From: Mycolicibacterium sp. 018/SC-01/001
GTDB taxonomy: Bacteria > Actinomycetota > Actinomycetes > Mycobacteriales > Mycobacteriaceae
NCBI RefSeq assembly: GCF_007096635.1
Contig: NZ_VKAA01000021.1
Span: 50,575-114,574, forward strand
Direction of reading: 5' to 3'
Length of the DNA: 64,000 nucleotides
Shown in pieces: positions 1 to 8,241 of the stretch. Each line of letters begins with the position of its first letter. The first letter of the stretch is position 1. A program made the translations under genes and the position numbers. Below the pieces are notes generated by a model. That model searched no databases. It saw only the letters and a program-made list of their open reading frames with translations, and was not told the DNA's origin.

Positions 1-1
1 C

Positions 2-1093
2 GTCATCACCGACAAGGGCACGCCCTACGCAGACTTGCTCGTACCGAAACTCGAAGCGTCCGTCACCGATGGTGCAATCGGCGTCGCTGTCGACTCCCCC
101 GTAACCGTTACCGCCGGCGGCGGTGTTCTCGGCCAAGTATCGCTGACCAACGAGGCGGGCGAACTTGTCGACGGGCAGCTGGGCCCCGACGGCGTTACCT
201 GGTCCTCGGCGGAACCGCTTGGCTACAACAAGCAGTACACCCTGCAGGCGCACGCACAAGGACTTGGCGGAACGACAAGCACCAGCGCAACATTCGAAAC
301 CCATTCCCCCGAAAACCTGACGATGCCCTACGTGTTGCCCAATGACGGCGAAACGGTGGGCGTGGGTCAACCCATTGCGATTCGCTTTGACGAGAACATC
401 ACGAACCGAGCGGCGGCCCAGCAGGCGATCACCGTGACCACGAACCCATCGGTTGAGGGTGCGTTCTACTGGCTCAGCAATCGTGAAGTCCGCTGGCGCC
501 CCGCCGAGTACTGGGAGCCCGGCACGAAGGTTGAGGTGTCAGTTAAGGCTTACGGTGTCGACTTCGGCGACGGGCTCTTCGGCCAGGATGACGTCACCAC
601 GCGCTTCACCATCGGCGACCAGATCATCGCCACCGCCGATGACGCCACCAAGACGATGACCGTGCGGCGCAACGGCGAAGTCGTCAAAACCATGCCCCTG
701 TCCATGGGCAAAGCCACAACACCCACCGACAACGGCGCCTACATCATCGGCGACCGTTACTCATTCCTGGTGATGGATTCGTCCACCTACGGAGTCCCCG
801 TCAACTCACCCGACGGGTACCGCACCGAAGTCGAATGGGCAACGCAAATGTCGTACAGCGGCATCTACGTGCACTCGGCCCCATGGTCGGTGGGCAGCCA
901 AGGCATCGCCAATGTCAGCCACGGATGTCTCAACGTCAATCCAGCGAATGCCCGCTGGTTCTACGACAACACCCGACGCGGCGACATCGTCGAAGTGATC
1001 AACACGACCGGCCCCACCCTTTCAGGAACCGACGGTCTCGGCGACTGGAACGTCCCCTGGGAGCAATGGAAGACCGGAAACGCCAACCTCTGA
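2..1093 (+). CDS. L,D-transpeptidase, LdtB/LdtMt2-type, 5' end cut by window edge
   Basis: The reading frame is open to the first base of the window, so the signal peptide or lipobox and about 50 N-terminal residues are missing. The visible part has two Ig-like (bacterial Ig) domains followed by a YkuD catalytic domain. The active-site motif SHGCLNVNP carries the nucleophilic cysteine, preceded by HSAPWSVGSQG, both as in LdtMt2. After the catalytic domain comes the short Trp-rich tail (WNVPWEQWKT) seen in the family. The enzyme forms 3-3 (L,D) crosslinks in peptidoglycan outside the membrane and is poorly inhibited by most penicillins. It lies upstream of a NlpC/P60 hydrolase on the same strand, so both wall-building and wall-cutting enzymes are on the same segment. 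Its promoter is outside the window, so membership in the CTACGTAG regulon cannot be judged. Confidence 0.93.
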   Translation, partial: VITDKGTPYADLLVPKLEASVTDGAIGVAVDSPVTVTAGGGVLGQVSLTNEAGELVDGQLGPDGVTWSSAEPLGYNKQYTLQAHAQGLGGTTSTSATFETHSPENLTMPYVLPNDGETVGVGQPIAIRFDENITNRAAAQQAITVTTNPSVEGAFYWLSNREVRWRPAEYWEPGTKVEVSVKAYGVDFGDGLFGQDDVTTRFTIGDQIIATADDATKTMTVRRNGEVVKTMPLSMGKATTPTDNGAYIIGDRYSFLVMDSSTYGVPVNSPDGYRTEVEWATQMSYSGIYVHSAPWSVGSQGIANVSHGCLNVNPANARWFYDNTRRGDIVEVINTTGPTLSGTDGLGDWNVPWEQWKTGNANL

Positions 1094-1506
1094 CCATCGA
1101 AAGGTGCTTGACAAGCCGATACTGCTTCACTGCACGGAGACTCTTAATGCCATTGTCCCGCAGTACCTTTGAGTGCCGTTCCGAAGGGCCGTTGCCATTC
1201 GGGCGGTTGTCGCGCAGCTGGAGCCCGTCAACTCCCCGGTGACCGAAGGCGGTGCGCTGCCGCCGACGATGCTTCACGTGACCGCTCGGGGCAGAACGAC
1301 TGACCCCGACGACCGTCCATAGTGCCCCCTTCTCCGTGAAGCTCGCACAATGTGCGTTCACCCCAGGCGCTATTCACGCGCGCCTTCCCGACCGCGAAAC
1401 GCCTGAGCCCGGTAATGCAGCATCCAAATCGCCAACTGCCGCAGCGAATTTCACCATTGTAATTATGTGGCTGCTGTTACTGGTGGGGCTTTTGTGAGTT
1501 ACGCTT
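1094..1506. other. Non-coding gap between ldt and the first NlpC gene
   Basis: About 410 bases with no reading frame that looks like a protein; the open frames here are out-of-frame continuations of neighbouring genes. No tRNA, clear terminator or long repeat was seen. The next bases hold the operator described at 1507-1529. Confidence 0.6.
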
Positions 1507-1529
1507 TTCTACGTAGGAGCTACGTATTT
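1507..1529 (+). promoter_or_regulatory. CTACGTAG-type operator, site 1
   Basis: CTACGTAG at 1509-1516 and CTACGTAT at 1520-1527 start 11 bp apart. A possible -10 (TATTTT, 1525-1530) overlaps the right unit. The site ends 80 bp before the ATG of the NlpC/P60 gene at 1610. The same two-unit layout recurs at 3258, 6406, 9622, 14379 and 17268. Confidence 0.7.
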
Positions 1530-1609
1530 TGGTGCTGCGCCGTGCGTATGCGATTCAGCCCCGCTAGTGGTGCGTGATAGCTCACCGCGCGGAGCACCGA
1601 GGAGAAGAC

Positions 1610-2380
1610 ATGGGATTACACGTTCGAAGCAAGGGTGCGGCAGCTGCCCGTGCCGATCGCTGCGACCCCGCAACTCGTGTAGCGGGCCGCGTTCGACGGC
1701 TCCCCGGTGTGATCGCCATCGTCGTCGCGCTCCTCCTCGCGTGCGCACCGATCACGTCGGCCCAACCTGCCGCCGGCCCGTGGGACCCACTGCTGCCAAA
1801 GATGCCGAGCGCGGGCGCTCCCGGCGATCCGGTTGCCATCGCGAACGCATCCCTGCAGGCAACGGCCATGGCGACGCAGACAGCCATGAGCATGGGTCGC
1901 AGCTTCCTCAGCAGCCTGGGAATTGTCAGTCCCGCCGCGGATCCGTCGACGAGCGTGCGTGGCAATCGGGTCAATGGTGCGCAAGCGATCGAGTACGTGA
2001 TTCGCAGGGCGGGAACACAAATTGGTGTTCCCTACTCCTGGGGTGGCGGAAGCCTCACCGGTCCCAGCCGCGGCGTCGACCAGGGGGCAGGCACCGTGGG
2101 CTTTGACTGTTCTGGTCTGACACGGTTCGCGTTCGCCGGCGTCGGAGTGCTGCTCCCGCGATGGTCCGGCGACCAATACAACGCCGGCCGCAAAGTGCCA
2201 CCCGCCCAAGCGAAGCGAGGCGATTTGCTGTTCTGGGGGCCGGGCGGCAGTCAGCACGAAGCAATCTACTTGGGCGGCGGCCAAATGCTTGAGGCGCAGC
2301 AGACGGGCGTCCCGATCAAAATCTCACCGGTGCGCATGTCAGGGATGACTCCGTACGTCGTTCGCATCATCGAAAGCTGA
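1610..2380 (+). CDS. Secreted NlpC/P60 peptidoglycan endopeptidase, RipB-like
   Basis: 256 residues, close to RipB. The ATG at 1610 has AGGAGAAG just upstream; an in-frame GTG at 1574 has no good ribosome site. Residues about 28-50 form a signal peptide (VIAIVVALLLACAPITSAQ). A linker with PWDPLLPKMPS and a hydrophobic helix leads to the NlpC/P60 domain. The catalytic Cys is in FDCSGL, the His in QHEAIYLG and the third acidic residue in LEAQQTG, matching the Cys-His-Glu triad of RipA. Such enzymes cut the D-Glu-mDAP bond of the stem peptide and act in septal splitting. The second half is strongly similar to the protein at 9750, so the two are paralogs. The gene follows CTACGTAG operator site 1. 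Confidence 0.9.
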   Translation: MGLHVRSKGAAAARADRCDPATRVAGRVRRLPGVIAIVVALLLACAPITSAQPAAGPWDPLLPKMPSAGAPGDPVAIANASLQATAMATQTAMSMGRSFLSSLGIVSPAADPSTSVRGNRVNGAQAIEYVIRRAGTQIGVPYSWGGGSLTGPSRGVDQGAGTVGFDCSGLTRFAFAGVGVLLPRWSGDQYNAGRKVPPAQAKRGDLLFWGPGGSQHEAIYLGGGQMLEAQQTGVPIKISPVRMSGMTPYVVRIIES

Positions 2381-2413
2381 CTGCTCCCCCGCAACCGGTC
2401 ACCAGTTGGATCG

Positions 2414-3222
2414 CTACGACGCACCCGGCATTCGCTGCCCCCCGTCGGCTGTGAGGCAGTAGCCGGTCCCGCGCACCGTACGGAGGTACCGCGGGATGCC
2501 GGATCGTCACCCAGCTTGCGCCGAAGCTGACCCACATGCACCCCCAGAGTGTTCCGGCCGCCGGCAGACGCATCCCCCCACAGGCTCAACTGCAATTGAC
2601 GACAGGTCACCGCTTCACCCGGACTCTCCGCCAGCGTGCAGAGAACCTCAAACTCTGTGCGGGTCAGTGGCAGCGCCTCGCCGCGGAGGAACACCCGGCG
2701 CCCGACCAGATCGATAAGGAGATCTCCGATCTCACGACGGTGCGTCTCGTCGCTGCGGCCGCCGTCACGTCGTTCGCCGTGGACACGGCACTTCCTCAGC
2801 GCCAACCGAATTCGCGCGTTCAGCGCCTCGATGTCGTCCACCGAGACGGTGCCGGCGGTAAGGAGCAGGGGGGTGACATCGCCGTCGCTGAGAGCAACCA
2901 CGCCGACCTGAGTTTCCTGACGGATGCGGTCAAGCATGGCCGCGCCCAGCCCCTGAGTGCCGACGCACACCACGACCACATCGGGATCACACTCGCGCAG
3001 CGCTGTGAGTGCAGCGCCAGACGAGTAGGCCACCTCCACGGCGAAATCGCCGGCGAGCAGGTGTCGCGCCACAGTGGTCGCATAGATGCGTCGAGGCTCC
3101 ACTAGCAGCACACGGATGCGGCCGGCGGCCGCCGCTGGCGGTATGGAATCAGCGACAAGACGGTGCGACTCGATCGTCGTGGCACTCTCCTCGCCGCTCA
3201 AGAAAACCCAACGCGCCCGCAT
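2414..3222 (-). pseudogene. OmpR/PhoB-type orphan regulator without phospho-acceptor Asp; 3' frameshift
   Basis: The N-terminal half (about residues 34-140) folds like a receiver (IRVLLVEP, PDVVVVC). However, the acidic pair is Pro-Arg, the phospho-acceptor position is Cys/Val rather than Asp, and the switch Lys region is lost. It is thus an atypical, probably phosphorylation-independent receiver. The C-terminal half is a winged helix (LPLTRTEFEVLCTLAE, then HVGQLRRKLGDDPAS). At about 2490-2497 the frame is wrong by one base. Adding one C restores RYLRTVRGTGYCL, the expected wing hairpin, and a stop at 2414-2416; as read, translation runs on to 2266 into unrelated sequence. Either the copy is damaged or the base is a sequencing error. 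The most symmetric CTACGTAG operator lies 36 bp upstream of its ATG, which suggests autoregulation. Confidence 0.72.
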
Positions 3223-3254
3223 TCCTTACTGCGCCGCTCACGAGACAGCCTACC

Positions 3255-3283
3255 GTCATCTACGTAGTTACTACGTAGATGAC
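3255..3283 (-). promoter_or_regulatory. CTACGTAG-type operator, site 2 (near-perfect palindrome)
   Basis: Two exact CTACGTAG units (3260-3267 and 3271-3278) flank a TTA spacer. The whole site is an inverted repeat with 13-bp arms. It lies just past the stop of the MFS gene and 33-61 bp upstream of the regulator start at 3222. On the minus strand a possible -10, TAGGCT, follows at 3247-3252. This is the best copy of the six operator sites. Confidence 0.82.
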
Positions 3284-3299
3284 GCGTCGACCGGAGAGT

Positions 3300-4562
3300 T
3301 CAACGTTGGTTCGCTTCGGTTACGGCCTCCGGCGCTGACCCCAGCCGTCCTCGCAGATCCAGTCGGTACAGCGCAACCGCCGACAGTAATCCGATAACTG
3401 TCAACAACACCCACAAAAGTTCCGGCCGCCCCGCCTCACGGGTGAGTTGCATCAACGAGCCTGTTGCCAGGTTGCCGACGAGGATGCCAACGCCGACGAT
3501 CGTGTTATAGAAGCCGTAATGAGTTCCGACGAGCCGGTTGTCGGCCAGGGAGACGACGGTATCCATTTCGAACGGGAACACCGCAGCCGAGCCGACCGCC
3601 AGCACGGCCGCCGCGATGAGCAGCGCTGTCGCCGCAGCAACACGGCCGACTCGCTGATCATCAGGAAACACGATCAGCGGCAGAAACGACAACGCCAGAA
3701 TCAGCATGCCGATCGCCAGCGACCGCCCCGAACCCCAACGACGCGCAAACCACCGTGTGATCCGCATCTGTCCAAGCACCGCCACCACCCCGGAGACAAC
3801 GAAAATCATTGCGGTGACCACGGAGTCGTTTTGGGGAAACAAGTATCGCGCCTGCAGCGGCATCGCCAGATACACCTGGAACGACAGCACATAGGAACCG
3901 ATCATCGCCACGGCGAATAACAGGAACGAGCGATTGGCCGCGACTGCCCGCCAGTCCTGAAGCACCGAGGTCTTCTCCTGTGCTGGAGTCACAGCACGTT
4001 GCGGCAGTGCGAACAGCTGCGCCACTGTCAGCGCCGCGAAGACGAGCGCCGCGGCCGCAGCAGTCATCTTGAAGTCAACGAACATCAACGCCAGGCCCAC
4101 CAACGGCCCCGCGAGGATGCCCGCTTGATAGAACACGTTAAACAGCGCGAACGCTTCCACCCGTCGAGGGCCCGCATCGGCGGCCAAGTACGCACGCACC
4201 GCCGGGTTGAAAAGCGCTCCGGCGAAACCCGTTGCCGCCGAAGCCACCAACACTGCCGGTAGCGAGTCGGCGACCACCAGAAGCCCGAATCCTGCGGTGC
4301 GCAGCACGCATCCGCTCACAATGAGGGGTTTGTAGCCCAGGCGATCGGCCAGCGTGCCACCGATGATGAACATGCCCTGCTGGGAGAAGTTGCGGACCCC
4401 GAGCACGAGCCCGATGGCCCATGCAGCCAGGCCCAGGGGCCCAGCCAGATAGCCAGCCAGATAGGGCATGAGCATGTAGAAACCGAGGTTGATCCCGAAC
4501 TGGTTGATCATCAACATGCGGCTTGGCCAGCCGAAGCTGCGGAACCCAGACAGCAGTGTCAT
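3300..4562 (-). CDS. MFS efflux transporter, Rv0849-like
   Basis: 420 residues, nearly the same length as M. tuberculosis Rv0849, with about twelve hydrophobic helices. The loop after helix 2 has the MFS signature form GGTLADRLGYKP. The ATG overlaps the stop of the cysK2 gene by 4 bp (ATGA), so the two are translationally coupled. In M. tuberculosis the order lpqS-cysK2-Rv0849 forms a copper-responsive operon; the same order is seen here. The substrate is unknown; export of a thiol compound or a metal complex is a guess from context. Confidence 0.85.
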   Translation of the reverse strand: MTLLSGFRSFGWPSRMLMINQFGINLGFYMLMPYLAGYLAGPLGLAAWAIGLVLGVRNFSQQGMFIIGGTLADRLGYKPLIVSGCVLRTAGFGLLVVADSLPAVLVASAATGFAGALFNPAVRAYLAADAGPRRVEAFALFNVFYQAGILAGPLVGLALMFVDFKMTAAAAALVFAALTVAQLFALPQRAVTPAQEKTSVLQDWRAVAANRSFLLFAVAMIGSYVLSFQVYLAMPLQARYLFPQNDSVVTAMIFVVSGVVAVLGQMRITRWFARRWGSGRSLAIGMLILALSFLPLIVFPDDQRVGRVAAATALLIAAAVLAVGSAAVFPFEMDTVVSLADNRLVGTHYGFYNTIVGVGILVGNLATGSLMQLTREAGRPELLWVLLTVIGLLSAVALYRLDLRGRLGSAPEAVTEANQR

Positions 4563-5674
4563 CGCGGCACCACCTGCGTGGGGTCAACGACCACGGGGCA
4601 CCGCGTCCAGGTCGTGACCGCGTGTGTCATCGGGTCGTCAACGGTGGCTGGTTCATTGGACGGAACCTTGTCCAACAGACCATGGGTGCGGCAATAGTCG
4701 TCGTTATAGACGGTGTCGAAATAGCGCTGCGGGCCGTCAGGGAAAATGGCGGCGACCGTGGTGCCCGGGTCGCTATTGCGCGCAGCCCACCCGGCCACCA
4801 ACGCGACCGCGCCCACACTCCACCCGCCACTGGCATAGTGGGTGGCCGCCAGGGTTCGGCAGGCCCATACCGCATCCGCCGGCGCGACCCAGTGCACTTC
4901 GTTGAAAGCGCCGTAATCGACGTTGCCCGGGAAGATGCTGGAGCCGAGGCCGCGCATGAGTCGAGTGGTGGCGCGCTGCCCAAAGATTGTCGAGCCCACC
5001 GTGTCGACGCCGATCAGCTGCAGGCCGGGATTGAATTCCCGCAAGACCCGGGCCACGCCTGCCGAGTGTCCCCCGGTGCCGACCGAACACACCAACACAT
5101 CCACAGATCCAAGCTGGTCATTCAATTCGACCGCCAGCCCGCGGTAGGCCTCCACGTTGTCCGGATTGTTGTACTGGTCGGGATGCCACGCGTGCGGATC
5201 GGTGGCCAGAATCTCCTGCACGCGTTGCGTGCGGGCCTGCTGCCAGCCGCCGCGCTCGTGAGGCTCGGTCACCAGTTCGATGTGCGCGCCGAACGCGGCG
5301 AGCATGTGTTGGATGATCGGTTCCATGCCGGGGTCAGTGACCAAGGTGACGGGGTGACCGTACACAGTGCCCGCAAGAGCGAGCCCCAATCCTAATGTGC
5401 CACTTGTCGATTCGACGATACGGGCGCCCGGGGCGAGCACCCCGCGGGTGCGCGCGCGTTCGACCATATGCAGCGCGGGCCGGTCCTTCATTCCGCCCGG
5501 GTTGAAGCCCTCAAGTTTGGCCCAAAAGCCCTGCCCTGCGGTGGTGAACGGCGCGCCGATCCTCAGGACGGGCGTCTGCCCGACCATCGTGGCCGGCCGC
5601 TCAAAGCGGCCCAGCCGTAGGCGCTCGAATCGGTCTGTGTCGTGGGCATGGTTGATCGAAACGGCGTGATTCAT
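4559..5674 (-). CDS. cysK2: PLP-dependent cysteine synthase family protein, CysK2-like
   Basis: A fold-type II PLP enzyme. The PLP lysine is in GGMKDRPA, the substrate loop in ESTSGTLGLGLA and the phosphate-binding loop in GTGGHSAG. M. tuberculosis CysK2 uses O-phosphoserine and thiosulfate to make S-sulfocysteine. The ATG at 5674 gives 371 residues, about the family length; an in-frame GTG at 5740 with a G-rich upstream stretch would give 393. It is the middle gene of lpqS-cysK2-MFS and overlaps the MFS start by 4 bp. In M. tuberculosis this operon is controlled by the copper repressor RicR. No TACCC-N4-GGGTA-like site was seen upstream of lpqS here. Confidence 0.85.
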   Translation of the reverse strand: MNHAVSINHAHDTDRFERLRLGRFERPATMVGQTPVLRIGAPFTTAGQGFWAKLEGFNPGGMKDRPALHMVERARTRGVLAPGARIVESTSGTLGLGLALAGTVYGHPVTLVTDPGMEPIIQHMLAAFGAHIELVTEPHERGGWQQARTQRVQEILATDPHAWHPDQYNNPDNVEAYRGLAVELNDQLGSVDVLVCSVGTGGHSAGVARVLREFNPGLQLIGVDTVGSTIFGQRATTRLMRGLGSSIFPGNVDYGAFNEVHWVAPADAVWACRTLAATHYASGGWSVGAVALVAGWAARNSDPGTTVAAIFPDGPQRYFDTVYNDDYCRTHGLLDKVPSNEPATVDDPMTHAVTTWTRCPVVVDPTQVVPR

Positions 5675-5781
5675 GTCGGGGATATCGCTTCTGTTGACGC
5701 CGCGACTGACGCGCGGCTGCTGGTGGCGGGCAGCAGTCACCGGCCCCCGGTCCAGAAAAGACGGGGCCTGACGCTAGCCGA

Positions 5782-6192
5782 TCAGCGACGCGCGATGCAC
5801 AGCCGGACAAGCACGTCGCGTCCGGTCTGTGCGACGGGTGAGCGCGGAGGACCGCGAATAGGAGCAAGCGGCGCGTAGCGCCAGAGCGCCGGCAACACAG
5901 CCAGAGCGCCGACCAAGGCCAGGGCAATCAGCGTGATTGTCCCCCGCGGCAGGACAGCTTCCGCAAAAGACTCCGGTGACGGCGCACTTCCGCCCTCGGA
6001 GATGTGCGGATGGTCGAGCTGGACGGCCACCGGCGCGCCCACCGCGCTCGCAAGGGGGTGGGGTCCGTGGGCTGGCGCCGCCTCGGTCCCCGGCAGCGCC
6101 CATTCCGCAGCCACAATGATGGTCCAGAACGCGAGGAACACAGCGACGACTGCGCGTCGCCGCTGCGAGGAACTCCCGTCGATATAGCTCAC
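5782..6192 (-). CDS. lpqS: LpqS-like small membrane/secreted protein
   Basis: 136 residues from a GTG start; M. tuberculosis LpqS has about 130. One N-terminal hydrophobic helix (about residues 14-33) is followed by a His-containing stretch (HGPHPLAS, LDHPHIS), a second hydrophobic segment near residue 85, and the C-terminal tail TGRDVLVRLCIARR. As I recall, that tail resembles the end of LpqS. The molecular role of LpqS is not known; in M. tuberculosis it is induced by copper. The identification rests on the tail, the length and the position ahead of cysK2 and the MFS gene. A CTACGTAG-type operator lies about 215 bp upstream. Confidence 0.7.
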   Translation of the reverse strand: MSYIDGSSSQRRRAVVAVFLAFWTIIVAAEWALPGTEAAPAHGPHPLASAVGAPVAVQLDHPHISEGGSAPSPESFAEAVLPRGTITLIALALVGALAVLPALWRYAPLAPIRGPPRSPVAQTGRDVLVRLCIARR

Positions 6193-6566
6193 GATGTTGC
6201 CGACTGTAGCAGCGGATCGCCGAACGGAGTGGCGGCCGTGCAGTCGACGCCGTGTCGTGACCTGCCCGCGACAGTCCTCGTCGGCGGCCCGTGCGAAGCG
6301 ATCAGAACCTTCACATCATTCGCCCGATAACGTTGCCGTACTGCTTATTTCACCGCTGCGCATGCCATCACTCCAACCTCGGTGACACCAGCCTTTACAC
6401 TGGTCATCTACGGTTTGACTACGGAGATAATTGGCGATGTGAACTCAAGCATCAGGCAGCCAGGGAGAGATTTGCTGAGTGGGCAGACACCCGACTGCCG
6501 AAGGTCCTCGTCCGTCCAAGTGCGCATCACCGACCCGCACCCAGATCGGATGGGTTCGACCGACAC
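6193..6566. other. Intergenic region upstream of lpqS
   Basis: No convincing gene. It holds operator site 3 (6406-6428) and, just left of it at about 6383-6405, an imperfect inverted repeat with CCAG and CTGG arms. The rest is the 3' side of the M56 gene, with no obvious hairpin terminator. Confidence 0.55.
6406..6428 (-). promoter_or_regulatory. CTACGTAG-type operator, site 3 (diverged)
   Basis: CTACGGTT (6408-6415) and CTACGGAG (6419-6426) start 11 bp apart, with outer ATC and GAT that match the ends of site 2. It lies between the convergent-side end of the M56 gene and lpqS, so it most likely serves the lpqS-cysK2-MFS operon. The long distance (about 215 bp) to the lpqS start lowers confidence. 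Confidence 0.6.
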
Positions 6567-7487
6567 CTAGTGGTGGCAGAGCACCTGAATGAATGCCGGA
6601 GTGGCGAGCATGGTGGTGATGGCGGCGACCAGCAGAGCGCGGTGACGCCACCGCACGTGCCGACGGGTTGGGGTGACCAGACGCTCGGCTCGGGCGATGA
6701 CCGCCGTCGCCGCCGCGGCCAGACCTTCAGCCACAGGAGGTCGGTGACCGGCCAGCGCAAGCAACCCCGTGAGTAAAGGACGAGTCCCGACGCGACGAGC
6801 GGCGGTGTCGTCGGCACACATCTCCAGCAGTTCCGCCACAGCCTCATGCGCGCAGGCGAACAAAGGAAGGCGAGGAAGGGTGGCGGCGAGGGCACGCAGC
6901 ACCATCAGAATGTGGTGATGATGCCCTGACAGGTGGGCATCCTCGTGCGCAAGAACCGCCTTCAGTTGCGACCGGTTCAACGATTTCACGGCCGCCGAGG
7001 TCACGACGATCGCATGGGGGCGGCCGATGACACAGTAGGCGGCGGGGAGGTCGGCCTCCACGACAACGACGTGAGGATGGTCGGTGGGCCGACCGACGAT
7101 CCGCGCGGCCTCTGCGTGCTCATGGCTTCGGGTGCGCAGCCTGGCCAGGCAGCGTCCCAGTCGCAGCGCCACGACCGCAGAGGCCAGCAGTCCCCCACCG
7201 ATAAAAGCAATGGACCCGAGGCGTCCCGCCAGCGGGGTGTGATCGGAGAACCCGAACAGTTCCAGGCAGAGGGTCACGACCGAGCCGTCCAGCACGCTGT
7301 TCGACGTCGCGTTGACCACCAGCACCACTGCCGCCAGCCACGCCGCAAGCACGGCGGCAACCGTGGCCAGCCAGGCGGCCACACCCATAGACGGACTCAC
7401 TCCGCCACCGGTGAGGCGCCGCAGTACCGGTGGAGCAAGCCACGCCAGCACGGCGCCGTAAAGCACCAGCCACAGCGCCGTCGTCAT
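6567..7487 (-). CDS. M56 family (BlaR1-like) membrane metallopeptidase
   Basis: 306 residues with about four hydrophobic segments (residues 1-22, 36-62, 92-112 and near the C-terminus). The zinc site HEDAHLSGHHHH is in the cytoplasmic loop, with a downstream acidic helix (ELLEMCADDTAA) that can supply the third ligand. M56 proteases of this size lack the penicillin-binding sensor domain of BlaR1, so the input signal is unknown. The ATG overlaps the blaI stop by 4 bp, the usual repressor-protease pair in which the protease clears the repressor. M. tuberculosis has a comparable pair (Rv1845c and BlaI Rv1846c). Confidence 0.88.
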   Translation of the reverse strand: MTTALWLVLYGAVLAWLAPPVLRRLTGGGVSPSMGVAAWLATVAAVLAAWLAAVVLVVNATSNSVLDGSVVTLCLELFGFSDHTPLAGRLGSIAFIGGGLLASAVVALRLGRCLARLRTRSHEHAEAARIVGRPTDHPHVVVVEADLPAAYCVIGRPHAIVVTSAAVKSLNRSQLKAVLAHEDAHLSGHHHHILMVLRALAATLPRLPLFACAHEAVAELLEMCADDTAARRVGTRPLLTGLLALAGHRPPVAEGLAAAATAVIARAERLVTPTRRHVRWRHRALLVAAITTMLATPAFIQVLCHH

Positions 7488-7849
7488 GACCGCCGGCCTT
7501 TACGCAAAGCCGCCTTCAGCTGCGCGGATTGCTCAGCGCTCATCTGCTCAAGGAAAAATGCCAGCACGGTGTTGGTATCGCCACCGGAGTCGAACGCGGC
7601 TTTCATCAGACGCGCTGACCGCTCCTCACGAGTCATCGCCGCCCGGTACACATAGGCCTTGCCGCTGCGCTGCCGCTTGAGCCACCGCTTGCGATACAGG
7701 TTGTCCATGGTCGACAACACGGTGGTGTACGCGATGGGTCGCTGCTGAGCCAAATCCTCGAACACATCACGCACCGTGGCCGGCTCCTGGTGATCCCACA
7801 CCCAGTCCATGACCACCGCTTCGAGATCGCCGAAAGCTCGCTGTTCCAT
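7484..7849 (-). CDS. blaI: BlaI/MecI/CopY-family transcriptional repressor
   Basis: 121 residues from the ATG at 7849, which has GGAG about 12 bases upstream. The N-terminal winged helix reads FGDLEAVVMDWVWDHQEPA then VRDVFEDL and YTTVLSTMDNLYRKRWLKR, the typical BlaI pattern. The C-terminal helices (LAFFLEQMSAEQ) form the dimer region that the partner protease cleaves in the family. It is the best-placed candidate to bind the six CTACGTAG-type sites, because BlaI-family operators are CTAC/GTAG-type dyads. Only a weak half-site (CTACATTAG, minus strand of 7914-7922) is seen upstream of blaI itself. An IS110 copy sits behind that, so its original operator may have been separated from it. Confidence 0.88.
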   Translation of the reverse strand: MEQRAFGDLEAVVMDWVWDHQEPATVRDVFEDLAQQRPIAYTTVLSTMDNLYRKRWLKRQRSGKAYVYRAAMTREERSARLMKAAFDSGGDTNTVLAFFLEQMSAEQSAQLKAALRKGRRS

Positions 7850-8241
7850 CCGCCGCAACTCCTGCCCGCTCTGACGAGGTGGCCGATTCGCACAGCGCGG
7901 CACCTGCAGCTCCCTAATGTAGCCGCCAACAGCCCAGATGCCGGGACCTCGCCGCGGCGGCGCCACCGATGTCGATCCGCTCACTGGTGCACCATCCTTG
8001 TGTCGGTGATCTTGGATGGATTGCCGATGCACCCGAGGTGCCGCTGATCTATCGCCCTGCTCGCTCGACGCTGTTGATGTCCAGCATGAGTTCTGCGGAG
8101 GTCAGTGGTTACCCGGGGCGCGTTGACCGTCGACAGGGCTATGCGCCACCGAGCGCCGCTCAGTGAGCGAACCGGCAGTCGTGCCCCGGAACCTGCACAT
8201 AAGGGTGCCTCCCCACTGGGCTTAGCAGCGAGGAGGCTGTC
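7850..8241. ncRNA. Non-coding region 5' of the IS110 transposase; candidate bridge RNA locus
   Basis: IS110-group elements carry a structured RNA (bridge RNA) in the non-coding end upstream of the transposase; this is known for the family. Here about 250 bases (roughly 7990-8241) precede the transposase ATG without a credible gene. I could not fold the RNA, assign guide loops or fix the left end of the element. The first 80 bases (7850-7930) are the blaI leader and hold the half-site at 7914-7922. Confidence 0.4.

Noticed and set aside
6567..7849. A beta-lactam sensor-repressor pair with its own beta-lactamase
   Set aside because: The M56 protein lacks a penicillin-binding domain and no beta-lactamase gene is in the window, so only the regulator and protease roles are supported.
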